Origin: Actinobacteria bacterium OV450
GTDB lineage: Bacteria > Actinomycetota > Actinomycetes > Streptomycetales > Streptomycetaceae
Direction: 5' to 3'
NCBI GenBank assembly: GCA_001298555.1
Contig: LJCW01000120.1
Coordinates: 19,835 to 83,834, forward strand
Length of the DNA stretch: 64,000 nucleotides
Part shown: positions 35,090 to 45,070 of the stretch, piece after piece
Layout: each line of letters opens with the position of its first letter
Position numbering within the stretch: the stretch's first letter is position 1
The notes under the pieces: model-generated
Seen by the model: the letters and a program-made list of their open reading frames with translations, nothing else
What the model was told of the DNA's origin: nothing
Databases searched by the model: none
Made by a program: the position numbers and the translations under genes

Positions 35090-37966
35090 TTATCCACCGG
35101 GCTTCGGGGCCGTCAGCTTCGCCTCCGCGTCGATCGCCCGCTGCAGCGCCGCCTTGATGTCGTCCTGCGCCTTGCCGAAGGCCGTCCAGTCACCGGACTG
35201 ACGTGCCTTCTCGGCCGCGTCGATCGCCTTCTTCGCGTCGTCGAGCGCCGCCTTGACCGTCGGGTCCTGGGAGGTCGGGGGCGTGGTGGTGCCCTCGCCC
35301 GGCGGGGTCACCGGCGCCACCGGCACCGTCGGAGCCTCGGCCCCGAACACCACGTTCAGCGCCTTCTCCAGGCTGTCCTCGAACGCCGTCTGGTTGCCGT
35401 ACGTCACCAGCACCTTGCGCAGCAGCGGGTACTTCAGCCCCGAACTGCGCACGTACACCGGCTCCACGTACAGCATCCCGCCGTCGAGCGGCACCGCGAG
35501 CAGGTTGCCGTACTCGACCTCGGAGTCGCCGCCGCGCAGCAGCCGGATCGACTCGGCGATCTTCGGTTCCGACTGGAACTTGCTCTGCACCTGCTTGGGG
35601 CCGTCGACCGGCTTGCTGGTCGGCAGCTTCAGGATTCTGATCTTGCCGTAATCCTGGGTGCCGGGATCGGCGTTGACCGCCATGAAGGCGCTCAGGTTGT
35701 CCCGCTCGTTCGGCGTGAACGTCGTCGTGAGAGAGAAGACCTGGTCCTTCTCCTTCTGGTCCGGCATCTTCATCGACAGGTAGTACGGCGGGACCGCCGT
35801 GCCGGCCTTGGTCGTCGGGTCGTCCGGGACGGCCCAGGCCTCACTGCCGCTGAGGAACGTCTGCGGGTCCGTGACGTGGTACCGGGTGAGCAGCTCGCGC
35901 TGGACCTTGAAGAGGTCCTGCGGGTAGCGCAGGTGGTCCATGAGCGGCTTGGAGATCTCGCTCTTGGGCTTGACCGTGCCCGGGAAGGCCTTCATCCAGG
36001 TCTTGAGGACCGGGTCCTGGGTGTCCCACTGGTACAGGTCGACCGTGCCGTCGTAGGCGTCGACCGTGGCCTTGACCGAGTTGCGGATGTAGTTGACCTG
36101 GTTCTCCTGGGCCACCACCGCGCGCTGGCTGTTGGTGAGGGAGTCCGCGGTGCTCTGGCCCAGCGTGGTGCGCGAGGCGTACGGGTAGCCGTTCGTCGTC
36201 GTGTAGGCGTCGACGATCCACTTGATCCGGCCGTCGACGACCGCCGGGTACGGCGCCCCGTCGATGGTCAGCCACGGGGCGACGGCCTCGACGCGCTCCT
36301 TGGGCGTGCGGTGGTAGAGGATCCGCGAGCCGTCGCCGATGGCGCCGGAGTACAGGATCTGCGGCTCGCTGAACGCGAGCGCGTACGCCGCCCGGTTGAC
36401 CGGGTTGTCGAGGTTGACGCCGGAGTCGCCCTTGTAGCTCGTCTCCTTCTCGCCCTTGTCGTCCGAGTAGTCGAGCTCCTTCTGCGGTCCGCCGACGATC
36501 GAGTACTGCTTCGTCTGCTCGCCGTAGTAGATGCGCTGCTCGAAGTCCGTGCCGAACATGCCCTTGGAGGGCAGGTCGGACTGGGTGAAGTCGGGGGCGC
36601 CGTCCTTGACCGTGGTGCCCTTGGCGGCGACCACGCCGTAACCGTGCGTGTACTTGAAGTGGTCGTTGATCCAGTTGTTCTTCGGGATGCCGGCGATGTT
36701 CAGCTCGCGCAGCCCGATGACCGTGTCCTGGCCGCTGTACCGGTCCACGGCGAGCGTGGACGGGAAGGCGTAGTAGCCCTTGACCTGCTGGAGCTGCTGG
36801 AAGGCCGGCGAGACGATGTTCGGGTCGAGGAGCCGGACGCTGGCCGTGGTGTCGGCCGCCTGCCGCAGCCTGGTCTTGTCATCGGTCTGCGGGACGCCCG
36901 GGTAGTCCTTGACCTCGGAGCGGTCGATCCCGTAGGCGTTGCGCGTCGCCTCGATGTTCTTCTCGACGTACGGGGATTCCTTGGCCTGCTCGTTCGGCTG
37001 GACCTGGAACTTCTGCACGATCGCCGGGTACAGGCCGCCGATCAGGATCGCCGAGAGCACCATCAGGCCGAAGCCGATGACCGGCAGCTGCCACGTGCGC
37101 CGCCACAGCGTCGCGAAGAAGAGCACGGCGCAGATCGCGGCGATGGCGACGAGGATCGTCTTCGCCGGCAGGTACGCGTTCGCGTCGACGTAGCGCAGGC
37201 CGGTCCAGTTGTCCGCGGCCTTGAAGTCGCTCGACTTCACGGCGAGGCCGTACCGGTCGAGCCAGTACGCCACGGCCTTCAGCGTCACGAAGAGGCCGAG
37301 CAGCACCGACAGGTGCCCGGTCGCCGCGGCGGTGGCCCGGGCGCCCGGGCTCGTCACGCGCAGGCCGCCGTACAGGTAGTGGACGACGACCGCGGCGATC
37401 ACCGACAGCACGACCGCGGCGAAGCCGAAGCCGAGGAGGAAGCGGTACCAGGGCAGGTCGAAGGTGTAGAACGACACGTCCAGATGGAACTGGGGGTCCT
37501 TCTGCCCGAAGGGCACCCCGTTCACGTACATCAGCCAGGTCTTCCACTGGCCGGCCGCCGAGGCGCCCGCGATCATGCCGACGAGCGCCGCGATCCCGAG
37601 GAGCAGCCACGTCTTGTACGGGGCGACGCTCATCCGGTAGCGGTCGAGGCTCTGCTGCTCCATCGACATCGCGGACAGCGGTGGCCGCAGCCGGTACGCC
37701 AGCCAGATGTTCAGGCCGACGGCACCCGCCATCAGCAGGCCGAAGACGGCGAAGAGGCCGATCTTGGTCCACAGGGTGGTGGTGAAGACGGTGGAGTACT
37801 TGACGGAGCGGAACCAGAGCCAGTCCGTCCAGAAGCCCGCGAACATGACGAACGCCATGCCCAGGACGGCCAGTACGCCCAAGGTCATCAGAAGAGTGCG
37901 GGCACGCCGGGAGGGGCGGCCGACTCTCATCCGTGGCCCGGAAGGGCCTCCGCCGCGGTCCGGCAT
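35090..37966 (-). CDS. UPF0182-family large membrane protein
   Basis: 958 aa from ATG 37966 (MPDRGGGP), chosen from family conservation; a GTG at 37987 would add 7 residues. About seven membrane helices in the first 340 residues ([38 protein letters not shown] and others), then a large extracytoplasmic domain of about 520 aa. A C-terminal Pro/Thr-rich linker and Ala/Lys-rich helical end ([20 protein letters not shown]) follow. The family is widespread in actinobacteria and of unknown function. It sits alone between a tRNA and the divergent PPA1309 gene. Confidence 0.9.
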   Translation of the reverse strand: MPDRGGGPSGPRMRVGRPSRRARTLLMTLGVLAVLGMAFVMFAGFWTDWLWFRSVKYSTVFTTTLWTKIGLFAVFGLLMAGAVGLNIWLAYRLRPPLSAMSMEQQSLDRYRMSVAPYKTWLLLGIAALVGMIAGASAAGQWKTWLMYVNGVPFGQKDPQFHLDVSFYTFDLPWYRFLLGFGFAAVVLSVIAAVVVHYLYGGLRVTSPGARATAAATGHLSVLLGLFVTLKAVAYWLDRYGLAVKSSDFKAADNWTGLRYVDANAYLPAKTILVAIAAICAVLFFATLWRRTWQLPVIGFGLMVLSAILIGGLYPAIVQKFQVQPNEQAKESPYVEKNIEATRNAYGIDRSEVKDYPGVPQTDDKTRLRQAADTTASVRLLDPNIVSPAFQQLQQVKGYYAFPSTLAVDRYSGQDTVIGLRELNIAGIPKNNWINDHFKYTHGYGVVAAKGTTVKDGAPDFTQSDLPSKGMFGTDFEQRIYYGEQTKQYSIVGGPQKELDYSDDKGEKETSYKGDSGVNLDNPVNRAAYALAFSEPQILYSGAIGDGSRILYHRTPKERVEAVAPWLTIDGAPYPAVVDGRIKWIVDAYTTTNGYPYASRTTLGQSTADSLTNSQRAVVAQENQVNYIRNSVKATVDAYDGTVDLYQWDTQDPVLKTWMKAFPGTVKPKSEISKPLMDHLRYPQDLFKVQRELLTRYHVTDPQTFLSGSEAWAVPDDPTTKAGTAVPPYYLSMKMPDQKEKDQVFSLTTTFTPNERDNLSAFMAVNADPGTQDYGKIRILKLPTSKPVDGPKQVQSKFQSEPKIAESIRLLRGGDSEVEYGNLLAVPLDGGMLYVEPVYVRSSGLKYPLLRKVLVTYGNQTAFEDSLEKALNVVFGAEAPTVPVAPVTPPGEGTTTPPTSQDPTVKAALDDAKKAIDAAEKARQSGDWTAFGKAQDDIKAALQRAIDAEAKLTAPKPGG

Positions 37967-38109
37967 CTGGAAAGCCAAGGTGCGCACCTCGAAAGTCGCT
38001 GAGTGTCGTGGCTGGACATTTCAAAAGCTGGGCCCCCGATCGTAGGGCCCACTCATGCAACTTACTGAGGCTTTAGTCAGTTCCCGGTATCGGCCGGAAA
38101 GGAGGCAGG

Positions 38110-38682
38110 ATGTTGTCCATGTCCAACCTTTCGCCTTCCCCGGGCACGCCGATGGCGGCCACTCCCCTGACGCGTGCCGTCCTCGAGATCGACGAGTACG
38201 CCTCCTCCCTCGGCTGGGACAAGCCCGCCCGGCTGTTCGCTCTCGTCGACACCGCCCGGCTCCGCAAGTCGGAACCGCGGCTCGCGGGCCAGCTCGGCCT
38301 CGACCAGGACGACGCCGGCAAGAGCCAGCTCACCCCGATCGAGCAGGAGGAGGTGCCCAAGGGCACGCCGCTGGACAAGTTCCTGGGAACCATCGCCTGG
38401 CCCCCGTCGATCGTCGGCTGCGCGCTGACCGTGGAGCGGCTGATGCTGCCGCCGTCCGCGGAGGCCTCCGTACCGGAGGGGCTCAGCGACAAGCAGCTGG
38501 CCAAGTGGGTCGCCGCCCATCCGGACCGGCAGGAGGTGCGCCTGACCGTGGGCGTCCTGCGCGACGGCTCGCGCGAGTCCGCGGTGCGGCTGCGCGAGAA
38601 GGACTCCTCGACCGAGGTGCTGACCGGCGCGAGCCTGGTGCCGGGCCTCGCCGAGGCGCTGGCCGCGACGTTCCTGGACTGA
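38110..38682 (+). CDS. PPA1309 family protein
   Basis: 190 aa from ATG 38110 with AGGAGG at 38100-38105. A conserved actinobacterial protein of unknown function: LTRAVLEIDEYASSLGWDKP, ARLFALVDTARL, LGTIAWPPSIVGCALTVERL and AAHPDRQEVRLTVGVLRDG. No membrane or signal segments. It is regularly found next to the UPF0182 and PDZ/Lon-like genes in Streptomyces, as here. Confidence 0.88.
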   Translation: MLSMSNLSPSPGTPMAATPLTRAVLEIDEYASSLGWDKPARLFALVDTARLRKSEPRLAGQLGLDQDDAGKSQLTPIEQEEVPKGTPLDKFLGTIAWPPSIVGCALTVERLMLPPSAEASVPEGLSDKQLAKWVAAHPDRQEVRLTVGVLRDGSRESAVRLREKDSSTEVLTGASLVPGLAEALAATFLD

Positions 38683-38740
38683 GCGGGCCGGGCGGACCGG
38701 TCCCGGCCGCCCGGGCCCGTCCTCCGGACCGGGCCGGGCC

Positions 38741-39826
38741 CTAGCCGCACTGCGGCAGGCCGGCCGTGTCCCCCTTGCTGATCTTCTCCAGCGCCTTCGT
38801 GGCGTCGTCGATGGTGGAGACCTTCACGAGGGTCAGGCCGTCGGGGACGTGCTGGGCGGCGGAGGAGCAGTTCTCGGCGGGCGTCAGGAAGTACTCGGCG
38901 CCGGCCTTGCGGGCGCCGATCGTCTTCATCTGGATGCCGCCGATCGGGCCGACCTTGCCGGTGTCGTCGATGGTGCCGGTGCCCGCGACGAACTTGCCGC
39001 CGGTCAGATCGCCCGGGGTGAGCTTGTCGACGATGCCGAGGGCGAACATCAGGCCCGCGCTCGGGCCGCCGACGTCGGCGAGCTTGATGTCGATGGCGAA
39101 CGGGAAGGTGTGGTCGGTGCCCGCCCGGATGCCGACGATGGCGTGCCCGTCACCCTCCGCCTTGGCGGTGGTGATCACGACCTTGGTCGTGCCGGTGGGC
39201 TCCTGGTGCGCCTTCTCGGCCGCGGCCGCCTCGGCGGCGGGCACGATCGTGAACTCGACCGGCTCGCCGGCCTTGCGCCTGGTGACGAGCTTGGCCACGT
39301 CCTCCGGGGCGTTGACCGGGCTGCCGTCGACGGCCCGGATCACGTCACCGGCGTGCAGCTTGCCCTCGGCGGGGCTGCCCTTGACGACGGTGGAGACCAC
39401 GACGCGGGACGTGACGCCCGGCGTGCCCAGCTGCTTGAGGGCCGCCACCTTGGCGCTCTCCTGCGACTGGCTGAACTCCTCGGCGTTCTCCTGGGTGGAC
39501 TGCTCCTCCGTCTTCCCGGCCGGGTAGAGGTTCTCGTGCGGGACGACGATGTTGTCGTCGGACAGCCAGCCGTAGACCGCTTCCAGCAGGTTCATGTCGT
39601 AGTCGGCGCCGGTGACCCGGACCGTCGTCATGTTGAGGTGCCCGCTTGCCGGGTACGTCTTGTGGTCCGCGATGCTGATGACGGGCTCGCCGTGCGAGTC
39701 CCCGAGCGTGTTCACCGTCGGGCCCGGGCTCATTTCCGAGTACGGGACCTTGATGAACACCCCTGCGCAGAGCAGCGCGAACAGCAGGAGGGTGGAGGCG
39801 AGCATCGTCGCAGTGCGGCGTGGCAT
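38741..39826 (-). CDS. PDZ domain / Lon-like (S16) membrane-anchored protease, YlbL type
   Basis: 361 aa. One N-terminal membrane anchor (MLASTLLLFALLCAGVFI), then VPYSEMSPGPTVNTLG, a PDZ domain (about residues 135-200: VKGSPAEGKLHAGDVIRAVDG), and a Lon proteolytic domain with the Ser/Lys dyad in DVGGPSAGLMFALGI and GKVGPIGGIQMK. Substrates are unknown. The active site faces outside the membrane by topology. Confidence 0.92.
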   Translation of the reverse strand: MPRRTATMLASTLLLFALLCAGVFIKVPYSEMSPGPTVNTLGDSHGEPVISIADHKTYPASGHLNMTTVRVTGADYDMNLLEAVYGWLSDDNIVVPHENLYPAGKTEEQSTQENAEEFSQSQESAKVAALKQLGTPGVTSRVVVSTVVKGSPAEGKLHAGDVIRAVDGSPVNAPEDVAKLVTRRKAGEPVEFTIVPAAEAAAAEKAHQEPTGTTKVVITTAKAEGDGHAIVGIRAGTDHTFPFAIDIKLADVGGPSAGLMFALGIVDKLTPGDLTGGKFVAGTGTIDDTGKVGPIGGIQMKTIGARKAGAEYFLTPAENCSSAAQHVPDGLTLVKVSTIDDATKALEKISKGDTAGLPQCG

Positions 39827-39934
39827 GGATCGACAGTACGGGACGCCCCTGACGGGCGGCCGCCGGGGCCGGTCCGTACGGGGACCGCGGGCGGAACTCT
39901 CAGCGGATTCTCAGGGGGCCTCGTCCGGGACGCG

Positions 39935-40132
39935 TCATACCGCGTCGGAACCGGAATGGGCCGCTTCCTTCACCCTGGCCTGATCGGCCCTGTCCATGGC
40001 TTCACGGAACCTCGCGTATCCCGCGAGTTCGGATATGTCACCTTGAGTGCGGTCGCGCGCCGCCCAGCTGCCCCATATCGCCGCTCCGACGGCGGCGAAC
40101 AGCGGGATCAGCAACCATGCCAGTGACGCCAT
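39935..40132 (-). CDS. Small single-pass membrane protein
   Basis: 65 aa from ATG 40132, GGGAGG 8 nt upstream. One membrane helix at the N-terminus (LAWLLIPLFAAVGAAIWGSW) followed by a charged helix (ELAGYARFREAMDRADQARV). Conserved-looking small Streptomyces protein, family not recognised. It lies downstream of moaE and antiparallel to nothing obvious. Confidence 0.75.
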   Translation of the reverse strand: MASLAWLLIPLFAAVGAAIWGSWAARDRTQGDISELAGYARFREAMDRADQARVKEAAHSGSDAV

Positions 40133-40288
40133 GGACGTGCCTCCCTGCCCCGAAAGTACGTGTCGTTGGTGGCTTCAACGCTCGTGCCCGGGAAGGGGTT
40201 ACGCAAATCGAGGGCGTGTTGCGCGGCCGAACGGGTGGGACAGTACAAGATCGCCCCTCGGCTCCCGCACGCGGCCCCCCGAACCTGC

Positions 40289-40750
40289 TCAGCAGGCGCC
40301 GACCCACTCCTCGGTACCGTCCGAGAACGTCTGGTGCTTCCAGATCGGCACCTCGTGCTTCAGGTCGTCGATCAGCATCCGGCACGCCTCGAAGGCCTCG
40401 CCGCGGTGCGGGCAGGACACCGCCACGATCACCGCGAGATCGCCGACGGACAGATCGCCGATGCGGTGCACGGCGGCCAGGGCGCGGACCGGGTACTTGT
40501 CGATCACGCGCTCGGCGATGCGGCGCATCTCGGCCTCGGCCGTGGGATGGCACGAGTAGCCGAGGGCGTCGACGTCGGCCCCGCCGTCGTGGTTGCGCAC
40601 CGTGCCGACGAAGAGCGTCGTGCCGCCCGTCGCGTCGTCGCCGACGGCCTGGAAGACCTCGTCGATCGAGAGCGGGGTCTCACGGATTTCGAGCAGCCGG
40701 ATCGGGTCCGTTGCGGCCTGCTCGCCGGGGTGGTCGAAGTGCGGTGCCAT
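40289..40750 (-). CDS. moaE: Molybdopterin synthase catalytic subunit MoaE
   Basis: 153 aa from ATG 40750. Converts precursor Z to molybdopterin with MoaD. Seen: TTLFVGTVRNHDGG, YSCHPTAEAEMRRIAERV, AAVHRIGDLSVGDLAVIVAV, HRGEAFEACRMLID and the active-site lysine segment VPIWKHQTFSDGTEEWVGA. No other molybdenum-cofactor gene is in the window. Located between a terminator and the small membrane protein. Confidence 0.93.
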   Translation of the reverse strand: MAPHFDHPGEQAATDPIRLLEIRETPLSIDEVFQAVGDDATGGTTLFVGTVRNHDGGADVDALGYSCHPTAEAEMRRIAERVIDKYPVRALAAVHRIGDLSVGDLAVIVAVSCPHRGEAFEACRMLIDDLKHEVPIWKHQTFSDGTEEWVGAC

Positions 40751-40842
40751 GCAGCCATCGTGCACCACGGGTCTCACATCGCGGTATAGCCGATTCGACC
40801 GGCTGTACGACCCACGCGTATGGAGCCTCCTACAGGACCGGA

Positions 40843-40883
40843 GCCCCGGCCGGCCGCCCGGACGGGCGGCCGGGGGCCGGGGC
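40843..40883 (-). terminator. Terminator of the SDR gene
   Basis: CGGCCGCCCG (40851-40860) / CGGGCGGCCG (40863-40872), extended outward by GCCCCGGC (40843-40850) / GCCGGGGC (40876-40883) with a 3-nt bulge. It lies directly after the SDR stop, before moaE. Confidence 0.7.
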
Positions 40884-40887
40884 GGAG

Positions 40888-42042
40888 TCAGAGGCCGCGG
40901 CGGCGGCGGGCGGCGCGGACCACCGCCGCGGCGCCCAGGAGGGCGACCGTCGCGCCCGCGGCGCCCGCCGCGGTGGCGTCCTTGCGGCCCAGCCGGCGCC
41001 CCGCGACCGTGTGCCGGCCCGCGACCTCCTGGAGGAGCTCGGCCAGCACCTCCTCGTTGGTCCAGCGCGGCCGCCAGCCCGCGGCGTGCAGCCCGCTGAC
41101 GCTGACCACCCACGGGTGCATCGTGTACGCGAGGTCACCCGCCGGGGACGGCGTCAGGCCGATCCGGTGCAGCCGGGCCGCCGCGCCCAGTGCGACCGCC
41201 GACGGGAGCTCCATGCGGCGGATGCCGCTCAGCTCCTCGACCTCCTCCTGCTCCAGCCAGCCCTCGCAGCCCACGGCCAGCTCGCCCTCGACCTTCTCCA
41301 GCGCCGCGTACTCCAGCGCGCTCACCAGGTCCTCGACGTGGCAGAACTGCCAGGTCGGCCGGGATCCGGCCACCACGAGCAGGCGCGGGGACTCGAAGTA
41401 CCGGGTCAGGGCGGTGTCGGTGCCGCCGACCAGCACGGCAGGCCGGACCACCGTCACGTTCAGCCCGGGGTGCGCCCGCGGCGCCCGCCGGCCGAGCCGC
41501 TCGATCTCCAGCAGGTCGCCGACGCCGGTCGCCTCGGCCGTGGCCCGTAGCTCGGAGTCCTCCGACAGCGGGATGTCGTTGTCCGGCAGGGCGCCGTAGA
41601 CCATCGCGGACGTGCACAGCACGACCCGGTGCACTCCGGCCGCCGCAGCCGCCGTCAGCACGGTCTGGGTGCCGCGTACGTTGTACGCCGTACGGGCCGC
41701 CGGGTCCGTTTCCAGGTCGAGGTCCAGTGCGAGGTGGACGACCACGTCGGCGCCGCGCAGTCTCTCGGCGATCGCGGGGTCGCGTACGTCCAGCACGTGC
41801 CACTGCGCGGCGGCGCAGTCACCGCGCCGTTCGTCGATCGCGACGACCTGCTTGACCTCGTCGGAGGCGGCCAGGCGGGCCACCAGGGCCGCCCCCACCC
41901 CGGAGGCGGCGCCCGTCACGGCGATCACGGGGCCTCGTGCAGCCTGGTTTCGCGGCCGGCGAACGTCGTGGGCGCTCTCGCCGTGCTCAGGGGGGTTTTC
42001 GGCGTCGTGCGGCGCGCGAACCTGTGGATCTGGGGAACTCAC
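40888..42042 (-). CDS. NAD(P)-dependent SDR-family epimerase/oxidoreductase
   Basis: 384 aa from GTG 42042, 9 nt after GGAG; longer in-frame extensions lack support. Extended SDR fold: nucleotide-binding GPVIAVTGAASGVGAALVAR, VVAIDERR, HVLDVRD, VVHLALDLD, and the active-site region TSAMVYGALPDND. A long C-terminal part ends in a hydrophobic/basic tail (AGATVALLGAAAVVRAARRRR), suggesting a membrane-tail anchor. The substrate is unknown. It is divergent from the DUF2342 gene, with 191 bp between starts. Confidence 0.87.
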   Translation of the reverse strand: MSSPDPQVRAPHDAENPPEHGESAHDVRRPRNQAARGPVIAVTGAASGVGAALVARLAASDEVKQVVAIDERRGDCAAAQWHVLDVRDPAIAERLRGADVVVHLALDLDLETDPAARTAYNVRGTQTVLTAAAAAGVHRVVLCTSAMVYGALPDNDIPLSEDSELRATAEATGVGDLLEIERLGRRAPRAHPGLNVTVVRPAVLVGGTDTALTRYFESPRLLVVAGSRPTWQFCHVEDLVSALEYAALEKVEGELAVGCEGWLEQEEVEELSGIRRMELPSAVALGAAARLHRIGLTPSPAGDLAYTMHPWVVSVSGLHAAGWRPRWTNEEVLAELLQEVAGRHTVAGRRLGRKDATAAGAAGATVALLGAAAVVRAARRRRGL

Positions 42043-42233
42043 CAGGCGTCTCCAGCGGTTGTCTTCAGTGGGGACGCGCCGTGACGCGTACCTACCAGGT
42101 GATGTCCATCCTGCCGCAGCCCAGGAGTCGGCGGAGCACCGAGCCCGGAAGCGGGTGTGGTGTCTACGCTGGGTGGTGTTGTCGGACCATTTCCCGTCGG
42201 CCTTGCCGGCGGCCCTACGAGCCGAGGAAACCC

Positions 42234-43682
42234 GTGAGCGACACCCCATTCGGATTCGGCCTTCCGCCGGAGGAGCCGGAGAACGGCGACGAAGGCAAGA
42301 AGAAGGGCAATCAGGGCGGTCAGGGCGGCCCGAATCCGTTCGGGTTCCCGGGCATGGGCCTGCCGGGCGGTGCCGGCGGCCCGGGCGGCCCGGACAACCC
42401 GTTCGCGGCGATGTTCGGGGCGATGAACCCGAACGACCTGGGCGCGGCCTTCCAGCAGCTCGGCCAGATGCTCAGCTACGAGGGCGGTCCCGTGAACTGG
42501 GACATGGCCAAGGACATCGCCCGCCAGACCGTCGCGCAGGGCACGGCGGACGGCGTGAAGGACTCCAGCGTCGGCATGGCCGAGAAGTCCGCCGTCGAGG
42601 AGGCCGTGCGCCTCGCCGACCACTGGCTGGACGGGGTGACCTCGCTGCCCTCGGGCGCGACCACGGCCGTCGCGTGGAGCCGTGCCGAGTGGGTCGAGGC
42701 GACCCTCCCGGTGTGGAAGGAGCTCGTGGACCCCGTCGCCGAGCGCGTCGGCGTGGCGATGGGCAGCGTGCTGCCCGAGGAGATGCAGGCCATGGCGGGC
42801 CCGCTGCTCGGCATGATGCGCTCCATGGGCGGGGCCATGTTCGGCCAGCAGATCGGCCAGGCCGTCGGCACGCTCGCGGGCGAGGTCGTCGGCTCCACCG
42901 ACATCGGTCTGCCGCTGGGCCCGGCCGGCAAGGCGGCGCTGCTGCCGCTGAACATCGAGGGCTTCGGCAAGGACCTGAGCGTCCCGGCCGACGAGGTGCG
43001 GCTGTACCTGGCGCTGCGCGAGGCGGCGCACGCCCGGCTGTTCGCGCACGTGCCGTGGCTGCGCTCGCACCTGCTGGGCGCGGTCGAGGGGTATGCACGG
43101 GGCATCAAGGTCGACACCTCCAAGCTGGAGGACGTGGTCGGCCGGCTCGACCCGACGAACCCGGAGCAGCTCCAGGAGGCACTCCAGGGCGGCATGTTCC
43201 AGCCGCAGGACACCCCCGAGCAGAAGGCCGCCCTGGCCCGCCTGGAGACGGCGCTCGCGCTGGTCGAGGGCTGGGTGGACGCGGTCGTCCACGAGGCGGC
43301 CAAGCCCCGGCTGACCTCGGCGGACGCCATGCGCGAGACCATGCGCCGGCGGCGTGCCTCGGGCGGCCCGGCGGAGCAGACGTTCGCGACCCTGGTCGGG
43401 CTGGAGCTGCGCCCGCGCCGGCTGCGGGACGCCTCTCGGCTGTGGGCCTCGCTGACCGACGCCCGCGGCGTGGACGGCCGGGACGGGCTGTGGGAGCACC
43501 CGGACATGCTGCCCACGGCCTCCGACCTGGACGACCCGGACGGGTTCGTGCACCGCGAGCAGCTGGACTTCTCCGAGATCGACAAGATGCTCGGCGAGGC
43601 GGCCCAGCAGCGCGAGCAGGGCGACCAGGGGGACCAGGGCGGCCGGGGCGACGCCGATGGCGAGGGGGAACCGAAGAAGTGA
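42234..43682 (+). CDS. DUF2342 family zinc-dependent metalloprotease-like protein
   Basis: 482 aa from GTG 42234 (GAGG 6 nt upstream). The first 60 residues are Gly/Pro/Asn-rich and disordered (NQGGQGGPNPFGF). The core matches the actinobacterial DUF2342/coenzyme F420-associated hydrolase-like family annotated as zinc-dependent metalloprotease: FGQQIGQAVGTLAGEV, ALREAAHARLFAHVPWL (putative zinc motif, EAAH rather than HExxH) and a C-terminal acidic/Gln tail with GDQGDQGG repeats. Coupled by a 4-bp overlap to the Nudix gene. Activity is not established. Confidence 0.88.
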   Translation: MSDTPFGFGLPPEEPENGDEGKKKGNQGGQGGPNPFGFPGMGLPGGAGGPGGPDNPFAAMFGAMNPNDLGAAFQQLGQMLSYEGGPVNWDMAKDIARQTVAQGTADGVKDSSVGMAEKSAVEEAVRLADHWLDGVTSLPSGATTAVAWSRAEWVEATLPVWKELVDPVAERVGVAMGSVLPEEMQAMAGPLLGMMRSMGGAMFGQQIGQAVGTLAGEVVGSTDIGLPLGPAGKAALLPLNIEGFGKDLSVPADEVRLYLALREAAHARLFAHVPWLRSHLLGAVEGYARGIKVDTSKLEDVVGRLDPTNPEQLQEALQGGMFQPQDTPEQKAALARLETALALVEGWVDAVVHEAAKPRLTSADAMRETMRRRRASGGPAEQTFATLVGLELRPRRLRDASRLWASLTDARGVDGRDGLWEHPDMLPTASDLDDPDGFVHREQLDFSEIDKMLGEAAQQREQGDQGDQGGRGDADGEGEPKK

Positions 43683-44203
43683 GCCTGTACGACGACGTGG
43701 TCCTGGTCCTGAAGGACTACGAGGACCAGCCCGAGCTGCGCGACGAGTACCTGGAGCACCTGGAGGCGCACCCGGACGGGGTCTACAAGCCCTGCCGGGC
43801 GGGGCACATCACCGGCAGCGCGCTGGTCGTGGACCCGGTGGGCGAGCGGGTGCTGCTGACCCTGCACAAGAAGCTCGGCATGTGGCTCCAGATGGGCGGG
43901 CACTGCGAGCCCGAGGACACCTCGATCGCGGGGGCCGCGCTGCGCGAGGCCGTCGAGGAGTCGGGCATCGCGTCCGGGCTGACGCTGCTGCCCGGCGGCC
44001 CGGTGCGGCTGGACCGGCACCCGATCCCGGCGCCGTGCAACTGGCACCTGGACGTGCAGTACGCGGCGCTGGCCCCGGCCGGCGCGGTGGCGGAGGTCAG
44101 CGAGGAGTCGCTGGACGTGCGCTGGTTCCCGTACGAGGAGGTCGCGGCGGTGGCCGACGCCTCGGTCGTACGGCTGCTGGAGGCGACCCGGGCACGGCTC
44201 TGA
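43679..44203 (+). CDS. Nudix hydrolase
   Basis: 174 aa from GTG 43679 overlapping the previous stop (GTGA). The full Nudix box is present from the GGHCEPED segment to LREAVEESGI (about residues 75-98), with RE-x2-EE catalytic glutamates. Cleaves a nucleoside-diphosphate-X bond in an unknown substrate. Likely one operon with the DUF2342 protein, ended by the hairpin at 44227. Confidence 0.93.
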   Translation: MSLYDDVVLVLKDYEDQPELRDEYLEHLEAHPDGVYKPCRAGHITGSALVVDPVGERVLLTLHKKLGMWLQMGGHCEPEDTSIAGAALREAVEESGIASGLTLLPGGPVRLDRHPIPAPCNWHLDVQYAALAPAGAVAEVSEESLDVRWFPYEEVAAVADASVVRLLEATRARL

Positions 44204-44226
44204 CGCTCCGGGTGGTCCAAAACGCC

Positions 44227-44264
44227 GGAAGGGGCGGCCCCGCATCCGCGGGGCCGCCCCTTCC
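44227..44264. terminator. Strong bidirectional terminator
   Basis: Perfect 17-bp stem GGAAGGGGCGGCCCCGC (44227-44243) / GCGGGGCCGCCCCTTCC (44248-44264) with ATCC loop, between the convergent Nudix and AIM24 genes. Confidence 0.9.
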
Positions 44265-44297
44265 GTGTGCCGTGCGCTGAGCGCCGTGCGCCGTGCG

Positions 44298-45053
44298 TCA
44301 GTTCCAGGCGTTGTTCTGGTTCTGGGCGTGGACGCCGTGCTGGCCCATGCCGTACTGCGCGGCCATGCCCTGCCCGAGCTGGGCGTTCTGCGGGGGCAGC
44401 ACCTCGCTGGGCTGCACCAGCGCGAAGCCGGTGCCGAGGAAGCTGAGCTCCCAGCCCTCGCCGGTGTTGCCGCGCCGCCGCCAGACGCCGCTGGAGTGCG
44501 TCTGGGCCTGCATCTGCACGCGCAGCGAGGTGGACCAGGCGACGATCGCGTCCGCGTCGGCGTTGACGTACTTGTCGGGCGTGACCTGCATCATCAGCGG
44601 CTGCCCGGAGGTCATCAGCGCGACCTTGCCGCGGCCGGTGATGTTGAGCTGGTACTTGCCGGAGCCGGAGATCCCGTACTGGCTGTCGACCGCGATGGCC
44701 TCGGTGTGCAGGGTGGAGTCCATGGCCAGCACGTAGCCGCTGTCGACGGTGAGGCCGTCCTGGTCCACGTCCACGACGTGGACGTACTGGGCGAGGTTGG
44801 CGAAGTAGACCGTGCCCTGCCCGGAGCAGCGCATCAGGTCGAGGCCCTCGCCGGTGCGGGCGCGGGCGGTGCGCTGCGTGGTGCTCTGGTACTCGCCGTC
44901 GAAGTCGATGATGCCCTGGTAGGCGACCATGGCGCCCTTGCGGGCGAGTACGTCGTCGGAGCCGGCCAGGGTGACCCGCAGCAGCTGCGGGTTCTGGACG
45001 GCGTACCGCTCCTGGGACTGCTGCTCGGCGTAGCCGAAAAGTGAGCTCTGCAT
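44298..45053 (-). CDS. AIM24-family protein (third gene of AIM24 cluster)
   Basis: 251 aa. AIM24 (formerly DUF124) beta-sandwich protein: QLLRVTLAGSDDVLARKGAM, MVAYQGIIDFDGEY, GLDLMRCSGQGTVYFA and VALMTSGQPLMMQVTPDKYV. The C-terminal tail is Gln/Asn/Gly/Met-rich (QNAQLGQGMAAQYGMGQHG). Bacterial function unknown; the name comes from a mitochondrial inner-membrane organisation protein. It follows the second AIM24 gene by 17 bp, same strand. Confidence 0.9.
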   Translation of the reverse strand: MQSSLFGYAEQQSQERYAVQNPQLLRVTLAGSDDVLARKGAMVAYQGIIDFDGEYQSTTQRTARARTGEGLDLMRCSGQGTVYFANLAQYVHVVDVDQDGLTVDSGYVLAMDSTLHTEAIAVDSQYGISGSGKYQLNITGRGKVALMTSGQPLMMQVTPDKYVNADADAIVAWSTSLRVQMQAQTHSSGVWRRRGNTGEGWELSFLGTGFALVQPSEVLPPQNAQLGQGMAAQYGMGQHGVHAQNQNNAWN

Positions 45054-45070
45054 GGTGTGTCCGCTCCCCC

